DNA from: Thermoguttaceae bacterium
GTDB taxonomy: Bacteria; Planctomycetota; Planctomycetia; Pirellulales; Thermoguttaceae
Direction: 5' to 3'
Assembly (NCBI GenBank): GCA_028695965.1
Contig: JAQVHZ010000020.1
Coordinates: forward strand, 1 to 37,583
DNA length: 37,583 nt
This document shows positions 23,033-32,128 of the stretch, one piece after another. Both the position numbers and the translations under genes were made by a program. The notes beneath the pieces were generated by a model, which ran no database searches, was not told where the DNA came from, and saw only the letters and a list, made by a program, of their open reading frames with translations. Each line of letters starts with the position of its first letter. Position 1 is the stretch's first letter.

Positions 23033-24172
23033 ATGCAAAAAAAATACAAAATTTGTTTCTTTTTGGCCGGGCTAGTTTCCGGAGGACTAGAAAATTATCT
23101 TTTGCGCTTTGTGAAATATTGCCCCGAGGATGTAGACATTTGTGTTGTTGCAAAATTGGGTATTGTCGGTGACTTAGATTCGGCTTACGCCGACTGTGGA
23201 GCTCGTGTCGTCCATCTCAAACAAGCGTTGTTCTCATTTTTCGATTTTCTACAATTGTGGAAGTTTTTGAAAGAAGAAAAACCGGACGTCGTTTGCGACT
23301 TTAGTGGGAATTTTGGAGCCAGATCTCTTTTTGCCGCTTGGCTTACGGGCGTCAGGACGAGAATTGCGAGTCATCGTGGCGCGTCGAATCATTTTCAAGA
23401 AACGCCAGCGCGTCTGTTTATAAACGCCCTGCTTAATAAAGCGATCGAATTATTTTCGACGTCGATAATCGCGAATTCGTATGCAGCGCTAAATTTTTTT
23501 CACCCAAAATGGAAGGAAAATGCAAAAAAATTTCACGTTATTTATAACGGAATGGATTTATCGTTAAAACGCGACGATACATTGAGAGCGTGTCGCCGAA
23601 AAGCGCTGAAACTACCGGACGCTGCTTTTTTAGTTGGACATACTGGAAATCTAATAAGCGGCTCAGGCGATGTTCGTTCGCCTAAAAATCACCGAACGAT
23701 CATCGAAGTCGCCGTTCGTTTATGCCATGAGCACCCCGATATTTACTTTGTCTTGTGTGGCAAGGGCGTTGATACAATTTACCGGGAAAGAATATGCCGT
23801 GAAAATTTGCAAGATCGCATTATTTTACCAGGACTTTGTTCACCGGTAACAGATTATTTATGCGCGATGGATGCATATTACTTTCCCTCGATTTCAGAGG
23901 GACAACCGAACGCGCTTATTGAAGCGATGTTTTGTGGCTTGCCCATTGTTGCGTCGAATATTGAGCCTATACAGGAAACGATTCCGCCCGGATTACGAGA
24001 AGAGCTTATCCCTCCTTGTGACATCGACTCCGCATGTGAAAAGATTTTAAAATTGAAGAACGATTCCGTTTATCGTCAAAAAATGACCTGTGTTGAGTGG
24101 AGTCGGAATTTCTTTGATCCTGAAAAACGATATGGAGAATTTCTCGACGTTTTACGAGATCAAATTCGTTAG
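23033..24172 (+). CDS. GT4-family glycosyltransferase (379 aa)
   Basis: Third GT4 enzyme. The N-terminus carries the family pattern FFLAGLVSGGLENYLLRF (glycine-rich acceptor loop). The second domain has VGHTGNLI, YFVLCGKGVD and the signature YYFPSISEGQPNALIEAMFCGLPIVASNIEPIQETI. The ATG at 23033 is preferred because AAGGAT lies 7 nt before it; an upstream TTG frame start at 23006 has no such site. Probably a repeat-unit transferase; donor unknown. Confidence 0.87.
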   Translation: MQKKYKICFFLAGLVSGGLENYLLRFVKYCPEDVDICVVAKLGIVGDLDSAYADCGARVVHLKQALFSFFDFLQLWKFLKEEKPDVVCDFSGNFGARSLFAAWLTGVRTRIASHRGASNHFQETPARLFINALLNKAIELFSTSIIANSYAALNFFHPKWKENAKKFHVIYNGMDLSLKRDDTLRACRRKALKLPDAAFLVGHTGNLISGSGDVRSPKNHRTIIEVAVRLCHEHPDIYFVLCGKGVDTIYRERICRENLQDRIILPGLCSPVTDYLCAMDAYYFPSISEGQPNALIEAMFCGLPIVASNIEPIQETIPPGLREELIPPCDIDSACEKILKLKNDSVYRQKMTCVEWSRNFFDPEKRYGEFLDVLRDQIR

Positions 24173-24227
24173 ACGACAATAGCGTTTGGAACAATAACCT
24201 GATACAGTGGTTGCACAGGAGGAGCTA

Positions 24228-25661
24228 ATGTTCTTATTTTTGCAGTTTCTAATCTCTTTATTTTTGGCGATAATGTACATAAATGCTCCTAGAGAAATGA
24301 ATGTTCCTTATCTCGTTCAAGTCTTACTTGCAGATGCGATGACTTTTGCTTTATTATATATTTGTAAAGTGTATTCATTACGTAATTTTTTTAGAATTTC
24401 TGCGATTTTTATTCTAGTCTACGGAATTGTTCATTTTCAAGCGTACTTGGATTTTTGTCTTGGAAATATCCCCATCAGTCATTGGTTTATTTGGAGAGAC
24501 AATAGTGTTGTTTGTAAAAGCGCAGCGATTTCGGGTTTGGGACTCTCAGCATTTGCGATTGGTAATTATATCATATTGAAAAAGAAGAAAATTCCCGTTT
24601 TATCTAAGTATGATGGGAGTTACCTTAGCTCAGAGGTTGTTTCGCTTTTATTTTACGCGGTCATATTTCTTGTTTACCTGATTACGACGGATAAATCATA
24701 TTTTATCGGAGGAGCGGGCCATGGTCGCGTTGGTCCTAATGGATACGTCCAGAATCTTCTTGACGGGTGTGTCATTATTTGTTTTTGCCAATCTTTTTGG
24801 AACAATGCTCACAAGAACCGTCGATCAATAAAAAAATATTTTGGCGGATTTAATAAAGTATTCTTGGGACTTACGTCATTATACTTTATTTTGGTTTTGT
24901 CGAGCGGTGATCGTTCGCAGATGGTGGCGATTATACTGCTATTCATTTCTGGCTATATCTATACTACAGGCAAAAACCTTTCTTTTATTTATATTTTATT
25001 CTTATTTGTCCTAATTGCTCCAACTTTAAGTCTGATTGGAAAAATTCGTGGTTTTGAACGAGGAGAAACCTCAGTCATTGCAAAAATTTCCGATTATTCG
25101 TTGGGGAAGGATGATTTTGGTATCGAGCAATATCCTTCTATAATGCCAAGTACGAGTAATTATGCATCAATTGTTCGGGGACTTCATCTTACCGTTTCTT
25201 ATACTGATTCTAATGGATACTGGTACGGAAGAATGACTTTCAACGAGGCGACGGCACTTGTCCCATTTTTAAATCGATTATTAGGTCATATTGTTCATAG
25301 AGACGAGCTGGAATCAATGGTGAGCGCTCCTTTTGTCACCTATTTATCGCAGGGAACTAACGTACGATATGGAGAGGGGACAACGTGTCTTGTGAGTTTA
25401 TGGTTGGATGGAGGGATACTGGGTGTTATTGTTGGAATGTTTCTAGCTGGGGTATTTTTCGGCATCTGCGATAATATTTTTGAAAATCCAAATTACTTTT
25501 CTCCTTTAGTGTATATTATTGTATTTACAGTCATTGCAGGCGTAGTAGTTATTCCCAGGAGTTCTTTTGGGTTATTGGCTAAATCAATAATTTCAACAGT
25601 TCTGCTGTTTTTAATTATAAAAATGATTCCCGCAAAAAACGAGCGCCTACGTATTAGGTAA
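24228..25661 (+). CDS. Wzy-type polysaccharide polymerase (477 aa)
   Basis: Polytopic inner-membrane protein with about 11-12 hydrophobic segments and a large periplasmic loop (about residues 275-385). It resembles O-antigen polymerase Wzy of the oligosaccharide repeat-unit polymerase type: LSSGDRSQMVAIILLF in the middle and a late GEGTTCLVSLWLDGGILGVI block. It would join lipid-linked repeat units in the periplasm. AGGAGG directly precedes the ATG at 24228, so the longer GTG-started frame at 24207 is rejected. Position beside a flippase gene supports the call, since Wzy proteins are poorly conserved. Confidence 0.82.
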   Translation: MFLFLQFLISLFLAIMYINAPREMNVPYLVQVLLADAMTFALLYICKVYSLRNFFRISAIFILVYGIVHFQAYLDFCLGNIPISHWFIWRDNSVVCKSAAISGLGLSAFAIGNYIILKKKKIPVLSKYDGSYLSSEVVSLLFYAVIFLVYLITTDKSYFIGGAGHGRVGPNGYVQNLLDGCVIICFCQSFWNNAHKNRRSIKKYFGGFNKVFLGLTSLYFILVLSSGDRSQMVAIILLFISGYIYTTGKNLSFIYILFLFVLIAPTLSLIGKIRGFERGETSVIAKISDYSLGKDDFGIEQYPSIMPSTSNYASIVRGLHLTVSYTDSNGYWYGRMTFNEATALVPFLNRLLGHIVHRDELESMVSAPFVTYLSQGTNVRYGEGTTCLVSLWLDGGILGVIVGMFLAGVFFGICDNIFENPNYFSPLVYIIVFTVIAGVVVIPRSSFGLLAKSIISTVLLFLIIKMIPAKNERLRIR

Positions 25662-25688
25662 TAGATATTGATAAACCAGGGATGTAAT

Positions 25689-26987
25689 TTGCAAAGACTA
25701 TCATTAAAAAAGAACTTTATATGGAATTTATCAGGAAATGTTATTTACAATGCATTCCAGTGGGGAATTCTAGCTTTATTGAATAAATGGGGTGGAACGG
25801 GAAGCGCTGGTTTATTTGTATTGGGGCTTGCCGTTGCTAATCCGATAACGCAGTTGTGTAGTTTACAATTGCGCGGGATTTTTATTTCCGATGTTAAAGA
25901 AGAGCATTCGTTTGGAGAATATCTTGGAACGAGAATAATCTGGAATGTAATTGGCGTCGTTCTATGCGCGATTTTTGCCCTGCTATACTACCCTGATTAC
26001 GAATCGATGCTAGCGATTGTCCTGATGGGAATTGCGTGTAACGTGCAGTCGTCCGGGGAAATATTCGCGTCAGCTTTTCAAAAAAACGAACGTTTAGACA
26101 TAGCCGCCAAATCCTTGATTATTAAAGGGGGCTTGAATTTTTTAGGAATGGCGATTCTTTTCTGGCTGACTAAAAATGTTTGTTTAGCAATTTTATGGAT
26201 TGCCATTTCTCGCTGGTTAGTTATTTATTCGTACGACAGAAGAAATTGTGCTTTGCTTGATCGTCTTAAGACTCATTCGAAAACACTCGATTGGAATCGA
26301 ATAAAACCGATTTTTTCAAAAAAAACTTGGTTTCAAATCACACTTGTTGGAATTCCGATGGGGATTAATATGGCATTCGTTTCTCTAACGCCACAAATAC
26401 CGCGTTATATTTTGCCCAAATATCATAGTATAGAATTATTGGGAATCTTTGGCTCTATTTCTTATGTTTTAGTGGCAGGCAACATGGTTATGAACGCCTT
26501 AAGCGCTACGATCATACCGCGTTTTGCCAAATATTATCATTTTGGAAAAACGAAAGAACTGAAAAGAATTGTCGGTCTTGCTCTTTTGATCGCCCTAGGA
26601 GTTGGCGGTGTTGGTATGCTTGTCGTTTACTTTTTAGGCGATTTTTTATTGAGCGTGTTATATACGAGCGAATACGTCGGTTACGGAAACGTTTTGTTTT
26701 TATTGTCGATTAATGCGACATTAATGTTTATTATGAACATCATTGGAGCTTTGGCAACGTCGGCTCGGTTTTTCAAGATCCAGCCGTTGGTGGCGTTCAT
26801 CGTAATGTTTTTGACGTTGATTTTAAGTTTTGTTTTGATACCAGAATATAGTATTTATGGCGCCGTATGGGCAATTTTGGGTCCGCATATTGTTTCGTTG
26901 TTTATTTGGTTAGGTATTATGTTTAAGATTTTCAATATGCAAAAGAAGACTCTTTCTTTGGAAGACACGGGAGTTTCGAAGGTGTGA
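25689..26987 (+). CDS. Wzx-type oligosaccharide flippase, MOP/PST superfamily (432 aa)
   Basis: Membrane protein with about 12 hydrophobic segments; the N-terminus SLKKNFIWNLSGNVIYNAFQWGILALL is typical of polysaccharide transporters that flip lipid-linked repeat units. The C-terminal half has YGAVWAILGPHIVSLFIWL. The start is uncertain: TTG at 25689 has CAGGGA 6 nt upstream, while TTG at 25668 has TAGGTAA; no ATG is available. Last gene of the rightward operon, 27 bp after the polymerase. No terminator is seen before the IS element that begins 21 bp after its stop. Confidence 0.85.
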   Translation: MQRLSLKKNFIWNLSGNVIYNAFQWGILALLNKWGGTGSAGLFVLGLAVANPITQLCSLQLRGIFISDVKEEHSFGEYLGTRIIWNVIGVVLCAIFALLYYPDYESMLAIVLMGIACNVQSSGEIFASAFQKNERLDIAAKSLIIKGGLNFLGMAILFWLTKNVCLAILWIAISRWLVIYSYDRRNCALLDRLKTHSKTLDWNRIKPIFSKKTWFQITLVGIPMGINMAFVSLTPQIPRYILPKYHSIELLGIFGSISYVLVAGNMVMNALSATIIPRFAKYYHFGKTKELKRIVGLALLIALGVGGVGMLVVYFLGDFLLSVLYTSEYVGYGNVLFLLSINATLMFIMNIIGALATSARFFKIQPLVAFIVMFLTLILSFVLIPEYSIYGAVWAILGPHIVSLFIWLGIMFKIFNMQKKTLSLEDTGVSKV

Positions 26988-27007
26988 AGAAAATTTGATA
27001 TCAACTG

Positions 27008-28036
27008 GGCGTTGTTGAATAAATTGCTGTAAAAATTCGAGAATTTTATGCAAACATCCCGAACCTGCGTCGTATATACTACCCAGTGGTACCCATCAAA
27101 TCAAGTATCACAAGGAGTAGAGATGAAGAACAAACGCAACTGGGCTCAATATAATCAATCGTTAGTGAATCGCGGCAATATCACCTTCTGGTTTAGCGAC
27201 GACGTTTTGGCGTCTTGGAATCATCCGAATCACGATTATCGCCGAGGTCGCCATTCGTTTATAGCGATACCGCTATCGAAACATTGCTTGTTGTTCGCGA
27301 GGTTTTTCATTTGACCTATCGCAGCACGGAAGGATTTGGTCGCAACATTTTTTCTCTTCTTGGAGTTCAAGACGCGCGCATTCCTGACTACACGTCGCTT
27401 TGCAAACGTTCCAAAACGTTAGACGTCCCGCTCAAGGTGTTCGGTAAGAGCGGTCCGCTCAACATTTTAGTTGACAGCACGGGCTTAAAGGTTTACGGCG
27501 AGGGTGAGTGGAAGGTTCTTCAACATGGCAAGGACAAGCGCCGTACCTGGGTCAAGGTTCACGTTGCGATCAACGCAGAAAATCAGCAGATTGTTGCTAT
27601 CAAAACGACTCCCAACAGCACGAACGACGCCGAGGTTGTTCCAGAATTTCTGAAACTTATTGACGACAAGATCAACACACTCTGCGGCGACGGCGCCTAT
27701 GATCAACGAAAAATCTATCTTGCGACTTCCCAACATGATATTCGTCCTGTAATTCCACCGCGCAAGAACGCTCGACTTGATCACGTCGGAGCTTGGGGCT
27801 CCAACGGTTACTACCGCAACGACGCAATTTTGACGACGCGGTTAGCAGGTTTGAGCGCTTGGAAGGAACAGGTTGGCTACCATCGTCGTTCGCTTGTTGA
27901 AACGGCGATGTTCCGAATAAAAAAGATTTTTGGAGAACGATTAAAAAATCGAACCCCAGAAAATCAAAAGGTGGAGACGGTGATAAAAGCAAATGTGCTT
28001 AACATATTTGCGGCGCTTGGGACTATGTGTTTTTGA
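27008..28036 (+). mobile_element. IS5-family, IS903-like element, right end lost
   Basis: The left inverted repeat GGCGTTGTTGAATAAATT (27008-27025) is close to the IS903-group end. The transposase pseudogene spans almost to the end. No matching right inverted repeat is found; another IS (relic C) begins 2 bp after the transposase stop codon. The element is therefore truncated and immobile in its present form. Confidence 0.88.
27123..28036 (+). pseudogene. IS903-like transposase, interrupted by a frameshift
   Basis: The reading frame starts at ATG 27123 with AAGGAG ahead (MKNKRNWAQYNQSLVNRGNI) and runs to about 27250 (RRGRH). The protein continues in another frame from PFVYSDTAIET to the end at 28036. 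A single missing base near 27250 would restore one frame of about 304 residues. All DDE residues are in the second part: D in LVDSTGLKVYGEG, D in CGDGAYDQR and E in YHRRSLVETAMFRIK. IS903-group elements normally use one frame, so this is an inactivating mutation or an assembly error rather than programmed frameshifting. Confidence 0.85.
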
Positions 28037-28038
28037 TA

Positions 28039-28605
28039 GAGCGTGTTGACGCTAATTTTTTCATTTGCCTTTCCCCTTGAATAATACGGGTAAAAAGACT
28101 ATTGTTCTCACTATGCAGTTAACACAAGAACAATTTGAAAAAATCGCCCCAACACTACCCGTTCAATGCGGCAATGTTGTAGTCGACAATTATACGTTTT
28201 TGAACGCAATCCTGTACGTTATGGAGAACGGTTGCAAATGGCGCTTTGCCGGAACATTTCGGCAAGTGGTCGACCATTTACAAACGCTTTCGAAGCTGGT
28301 CGGAAAGCGGGGTTTTGGAACAAACGTTGGATTACATTCAAAAGGAACTCCTTGCCGAGACGGATGTAACGGTCCTCTCCTTGGACTCGACTCTTGTTAA
28401 GGCGAGTCCAAGCGCAGCAGGAGCTGTAAAAAAAGGCAAACAGTCTTTCGGTCGAACCAAAGGAGGAATCAATACGAAAATAAGCGTCATTGTTGCTAAC
28501 TCGACGACACTCTTCGTCTTTCGTATTGCTCCGGGCAATTTTGGCGACGGTCACAAAAGATACGCTCTGTTCCAATCGTTAGACACATTTTCTTTGAATA
28601 CATTC
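28039..28605 (+). mobile_element. Decayed IS5/IS427-like element (relic C), right end missing
   Basis: Starts with the inverted repeat GAGCGTGTTGACGCTAA next to TA (28037-28038). The transposase starts at 28113 (MQLTQEQFEKIAPTLPVQC) and continues in frame to KWR. It then slips by one base near 28224; the native continuation LPEHFGKWSTIYKRFRSW is read in another frame. The catalytic first Asp (LSLDSTLVKASPSA) and GRTKGGINTKI are present, but similarity fades by about 28605 and the rest is deleted. Compared with relics B and D the slip is a one-base deletion. Best preserved of the four copies over its length. Confidence 0.87.
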
Positions 28606-28640
28606 CCAGAATTTCAAAAAGTGAGGAAAGTGTAGAAATG

Positions 28641-29609
28641 TTATGAAACTGGCTTTAATAAAAGATCCCCTATACGCGAAGCCACCTGATGGAGAATAAA
28701 AGCTGAAGTTATAATAGACGCGACTGCAAGACCCCAATTAAAGGGAAATACTTTACAGCGCCTTGCAAAATCTATCAAGACGAATTGAACAAGGTATATT
28801 TCTAAAGTATGTGTGGATATGAAGTTCGTTATCACAAGAAATTTTTGCGGACCTTTTTCTAAAACACGATCCAATCTGGAAAACAACAAAAAACAATGAT
28901 ACAACACGGCGAACAAAACCAATTGATTAACAAATTGAAGTTCGCTTGGGATTATTCCTCGAACGAGTAATGTTTTTGTTAAAAAGTAAACACAACAAGA
29001 AAGGAAAGTCGCAACGCCAACCTTTTTTATATTTTTATTTTTATTGCGAAAATAGCCGTCATTACACCGAAAATATGCACCTAACAACATACTTTCAAAA
29101 AATAAGAATCGAATCATCGGTTCACGAACGACGTCGATGTGATATGTGCTTTTGTCGTAAAACAGGATGTAAACGATAAAATACGCAATCGCGACAAGAA
29201 GCATAATTTGAGGAATTAGGTTTGTCTTTTTAAACTTTCGGAGCGAGGTTATTACGATATAGTACACGACATAGAGTACGATGATCGAACCGATAAAGTG
29301 ATAATATGTCGGATATGCAAACCACCAAACCAAGTCGCGTGGCGTCAAAGGTATAACGTAAGCGCCTAAAAGACAGTAAATGCCCGTGATGATCCAAGTT
29401 GCCGGATAAATTCGAACAATCCGTTTATAATACCAGATAAAAAAGCTATCTTTGATATTATAGAGGCAAAAGCCTGAAACAGCAAAAAATAAAACGTTGC
29501 CAAGCAAACCGCCATTTGCAATTAAATTGGTGGGGTAAATGCCGGTAAAATGCGAATTCGTTATCAAAACTGCCGCAAGGCAACGTAAAAAGGTAACGTA
29601 AAAAATCAT
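28641..29609 (-). CDS. Acyltransferase-3 family membrane protein (322 aa)
   Basis: Integral membrane O-acyltransferase of the acyltransferase-3 (OafA/NolX-type) family with about 10 hydrophobic segments. The N-terminal FLRCLAAVLITNSHF contains the histidine equivalent to the conserved R/H region, and FFAVSGFCLYNIKDSFFIWYYKRIVRIYPATW is the typical second block with R-x-Y-P. Such enzymes O-acetylate or otherwise acylate glycans. Start overlaps the preceding stop (ATGA), so it is translationally coupled to the dehydrogenase. Last gene of the leftward arm; it converges on IS relic C with no clear terminator between. Confidence 0.85.
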   Translation of the reverse strand: MIFYVTFLRCLAAVLITNSHFTGIYPTNLIANGGLLGNVLFFAVSGFCLYNIKDSFFIWYYKRIVRIYPATWIITGIYCLLGAYVIPLTPRDLVWWFAYPTYYHFIGSIIVLYVVYYIVITSLRKFKKTNLIPQIMLLVAIAYFIVYILFYDKSTYHIDVVREPMIRFLFFESMLLGAYFRCNDGYFRNKNKNIKKVGVATFLSCCVYFLTKTLLVRGIIPSELQFVNQLVLFAVLYHCFLLFSRLDRVLEKGPQKFLVITNFISTHTLEIYLVQFVLIDFARRCKVFPFNWGLAVASIITSAFILHQVASRIGDLLLKPVS

Positions 29610-30517
29610 ATGAGAAGCCAGTTTTTTAGGTTTGTTAGCGAGAGCATAAAAAGCCGCTTGCTATTTTGCGGCGACACGAACGAAATGTGGGGCGTAATTA
29701 CGACATTAGGCGCGTCCCAGAGGGGCGATGTGGTCGGGAGTGGCTCCTCGGTGAAAACGTCTAGAACAGCTCCACTCAATTTTTTGGATTTCAGGGCGTT
29801 AAAGAGCGCCACTTCATCAACCAACGCGCCTCGTGCAATGTTGATGAACGTCGCGCCGGTTTTGGTTTGTGCAAAACGATTTTCGCCGAATAGACCGTAC
29901 GTTTTCTCAGTTAGCGGCAGCGTTAAAACAACGATATCACTTCGAGTTAACGTTCGATCCAATTCCGAAAGCGGGAGAATTGTGTCAAAAGCGCCACGTG
30001 GTTCCAAATATTCGTCGATTCCAACAACTTCAGTTTCAAATGCCTTAAAGCGTTGCGCGACTTCGTAGCCGACACTTCCCGCGCCGACGACGCAAACCGT
30101 TTCCCCCGACAATTCGCGTAAATCACGTTTCTTTTCCCAACGTTTTTCGCGTCGGCTTCCGTCAAAAAATGGGAAACTTTTATATAGTTGAAGGACGCCG
30201 CCGACAGCGTATTCCGCCATCGACGCACTGTAAACGCCACGCGCGTTTTTCAGTTCGATTCCACGCCGACGAATTTCATCCAACGGAACACGGTCGAACC
30301 CCGCACTTGTTAGTTGAACATATTTGAGGCGCGTAAAGAGCGAAATGTCACGATACAGAAATAGACCATTACAAATAATCGCGTCAACCTTTTGTGGATC
30401 GAAATCCATCTCTCCACGTTCGTCAGGCATCATAAAGACGCGTTCGAATCCTAATTTCAGGAAGGGGAGGGCGTCTTTTTCGTCGTGGGTAAACGCGCCC
30501 GTCAAAAGTAAATTCAT
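29606..30517 (-). CDS. D-isomer-specific 2-hydroxyacid dehydrogenase (303 aa)
   Basis: Cytosolic NAD(P)-dependent dehydrogenase interconverting a 2-keto acid and a D-2-hydroxy acid. The Rossmann motif is VCVVGAGSVGYEVAQRF. The catalytic Arg is in NIARGALVDE, the Glu in DVFTEEPLP and the His in ITPHISF, so the full R-E-H triad is present. Overlaps both neighbours by ATGA, showing tight coupling with the sugar transferase and acyltransferase. Such enzymes are unusual in glycan loci; supplying a hydroxyacid substituent or precursor is a reasonable inference. Confidence 0.88.
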   Translation of the reverse strand: MNLLLTGAFTHDEKDALPFLKLGFERVFMMPDERGEMDFDPQKVDAIICNGLFLYRDISLFTRLKYVQLTSAGFDRVPLDEIRRRGIELKNARGVYSASMAEYAVGGVLQLYKSFPFFDGSRREKRWEKKRDLRELSGETVCVVGAGSVGYEVAQRFKAFETEVVGIDEYLEPRGAFDTILPLSELDRTLTRSDIVVLTLPLTEKTYGLFGENRFAQTKTGATFINIARGALVDEVALFNALKSKKLSGAVLDVFTEEPLPTTSPLWDAPNVVITPHISFVSPQNSKRLFMLSLTNLKNWLLI

Positions 30518-31203
30518 TGCGATTCCTTTGAGTCTCCGAGCAAACTTACGGAACTGGTGTCTTCTTCTCTTTTACGTTCTTGAAAATTCTTGGCCGTCTC
30601 GTTATTGATAACGACTTCTTTTCGAGAAAAAACTTGAACAAACGTTCTCCATAAAATTTTTAAATCCAAAGCGAACGACATATTTTCAACGTACCATTCG
30701 TTAAACTCGAAACGTTTAATCCAATCGAGTTCGTTACGCCCGTTCACTTGCGCCCAACCAGAAATTCCTGGTCGAACACTGAAAACCGTTTTTTCTTTTT
30801 CAGAATACTCTTCGTACTTGCAAGGGTGATAAGTCAATATCGGGCGCGGTCCGATGAAGGACATATCACCCTTGAAAATATTGAATAACTGCGGAAACTC
30901 GTCGAGGCTCAATTTACGAATAATTGCACCGACACGAGTTATGCGTGGGTCGGAATTGTAGGAATATATCCCCGTTCCTTTTTTTTCTGCGCCAACGCAC
31001 ATACTGCGGAATTTATACATTCGAAACGTCTTACCGCCGCGTCCCAAGCGTTCCTGAACAAAAATCGCCGGTCCCTTTGAATCCAGTTTAATCGCAACGG
31101 CGACAAGGAGCATAATCGGCGACAAAAGAACAATTAAAATCCCCGAAAATAACAAGTCGAAAAATCGTTTGACGTAGCGGTACGCACAATGTTTATTTTG
31201 CAT
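30514..31203 (-). CDS. Initiating polyprenyl-phosphate sugar-1-phosphate transferase (229 aa)
   Basis: Monotopic phosphoglycosyl transferase (bacterial sugar transferase family) that places the first sugar phosphate on undecaprenyl phosphate. One re-entrant membrane segment lies near residues 12-35 (FFDLLFSGILIVLLSPIML). Conserved blocks are FVQERLGRGGKTFRMYKFRSM, RVGAIIRKLSLDEFPQLFNIFKGDMSFIGPRP with its Asp-Glu pair, and RPGISGWAQVNGR. A polar C-terminal tail is extra. This is the only initiating enzyme in the window and so defines the first step of the Wzx/Wzy-type pathway. It lies 88 bp after the aldolase gene. Sugar not predictable. Confidence 0.92.
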   Translation of the reverse strand: MQNKHCAYRYVKRFFDLLFSGILIVLLSPIMLLVAVAIKLDSKGPAIFVQERLGRGGKTFRMYKFRSMCVGAEKKGTGIYSYNSDPRITRVGAIIRKLSLDEFPQLFNIFKGDMSFIGPRPILTYHPCKYEEYSEKEKTVFSVRPGISGWAQVNGRNELDWIKRFEFNEWYVENMSFALDLKILWRTFVQVFSRKEVVINNETAKNFQERKREEDTSSVSLLGDSKESQ

Positions 31204-31291
31204 TTTTTACCCCAATCCAACTTCTGCGTCCCGACAAATCGAGTTCGGTAAACCGTGTTTAATAATAGGAAGATAAAAGAAATGTGCGATG

Positions 31292-32128
31292 TTAAATTTT
31301 CTTTTTTAATTCGAGCGCGCGCTTCACCTCGTCGACTCCTGCACGGAGAAGCTCTCTGGAATCTTCGAAAAAAGCGGAGTCACGACGCGAAAGGAACCAT
31401 TCGTACTGGCGGAACTTACGGACTTCGTTTTCAAAGACGCGTTCGATTTCCAAAATGTCCTGTATTTCCAAGCAATTACAAAACGCCCGAGCTAAAATTA
31501 CGGATGACGAGCCAAGTCGGTAATGCTCCGACAAAATGTAGTTTGCCAATAAAAGCCCTTGATTAATGCGTGCTATTCCTCCAAATCCATACGGTTTTCC
31601 AGAGGCGCGTAGTTTCGCACAAATTCGGTCGACGTCCCCGTTGGCAAGGAGTTCGAACATAAACGTCAGCCCGTATGATAGATGCAAATCGTTAAGTCCA
31701 ATGTAATACTCATCGATTCCACGAACGGTCAATATTTCATCGAGGTTTTCAACCGCTTCTTTCGTTTCGATGAGGCAAATAGTCCGCGCCCGACCAGCAA
31801 CAAGGTTCGAAAACGTTTCAACTTCGGCCTTTGTCTTAAACATTGGCAACATGATAAGATCTGTTCCCGCCGCGAGAACCGCGTCGATTTCCACCTGTGA
31901 ACCGTCAAAAATCGGATTGATTCGCGTCAATAGTTCCGAAGTCGTTAAAACATCGCGAAGTTTGGCAACGTCATTGAGAGAGTGTAACGAAATTACGGTG
32001 TCGAGATTCTTCTGCCGCTCGAGCTTGCCGTTGATTTCCAAATCGACAAAAACTCGATCAACGCCGTATTTTTGCGCAATTTGCGCGATGTCGGGACGAT
32101 TGGTGATGTACAATAATTTAAGCGACAT
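31292..32128 (-). CDS. HpcH/HpaI-type aldolase/citrate-lyase-beta-like protein (278 aa)
   Basis: TIM-barrel class II pyruvate aldolase/citrate lyase beta family. Visible elements are VDRVFVDLEINGKLERQ at the first strands, the metal-binding Glu in ICLIETKEAVENL and the Asp in YIGLNDLHLSYG. Members cleave or form C-C bonds using pyruvate or acyl-CoA enolates. The ATG at 32128 is preferred over a GTG at 32149 as it begins the domain (MSLKLLYITNRPD), though neither has a good ribosome site. First gene of the leftward arm, preceded by a long leader from promoter-leader copy 3. Paired with a 2-hydroxyacid dehydrogenase it may supply a hydroxyacid for the glycan (inference). Confidence 0.82.
   Translation of the reverse strand: MSLKLLYITNRPDIAQIAQKYGVDRVFVDLEINGKLERQKNLDTVISLHSLNDVAKLRDVLTTSELLTRINPIFDGSQVEIDAVLAAGTDLIMLPMFKTKAEVETFSNLVAGRARTICLIETKEAVENLDEILTVRGIDEYYIGLNDLHLSYGLTFMFELLANGDVDRICAKLRASGKPYGFGGIARINQGLLLANYILSEHYRLGSSSVILARAFCNCLEIQDILEIERVFENEVRKFRQYEWFLSRRDSAFFEDSRELLRAGVDEVKRALELKKKI

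Noticed and set aside
27008-28036. Programmed frameshifting in the IS903-like transposase
   Set aside because: This group normally uses a single frame, and no slippery run or stimulatory structure is evident near 27250; a one-base deletion explains it better.
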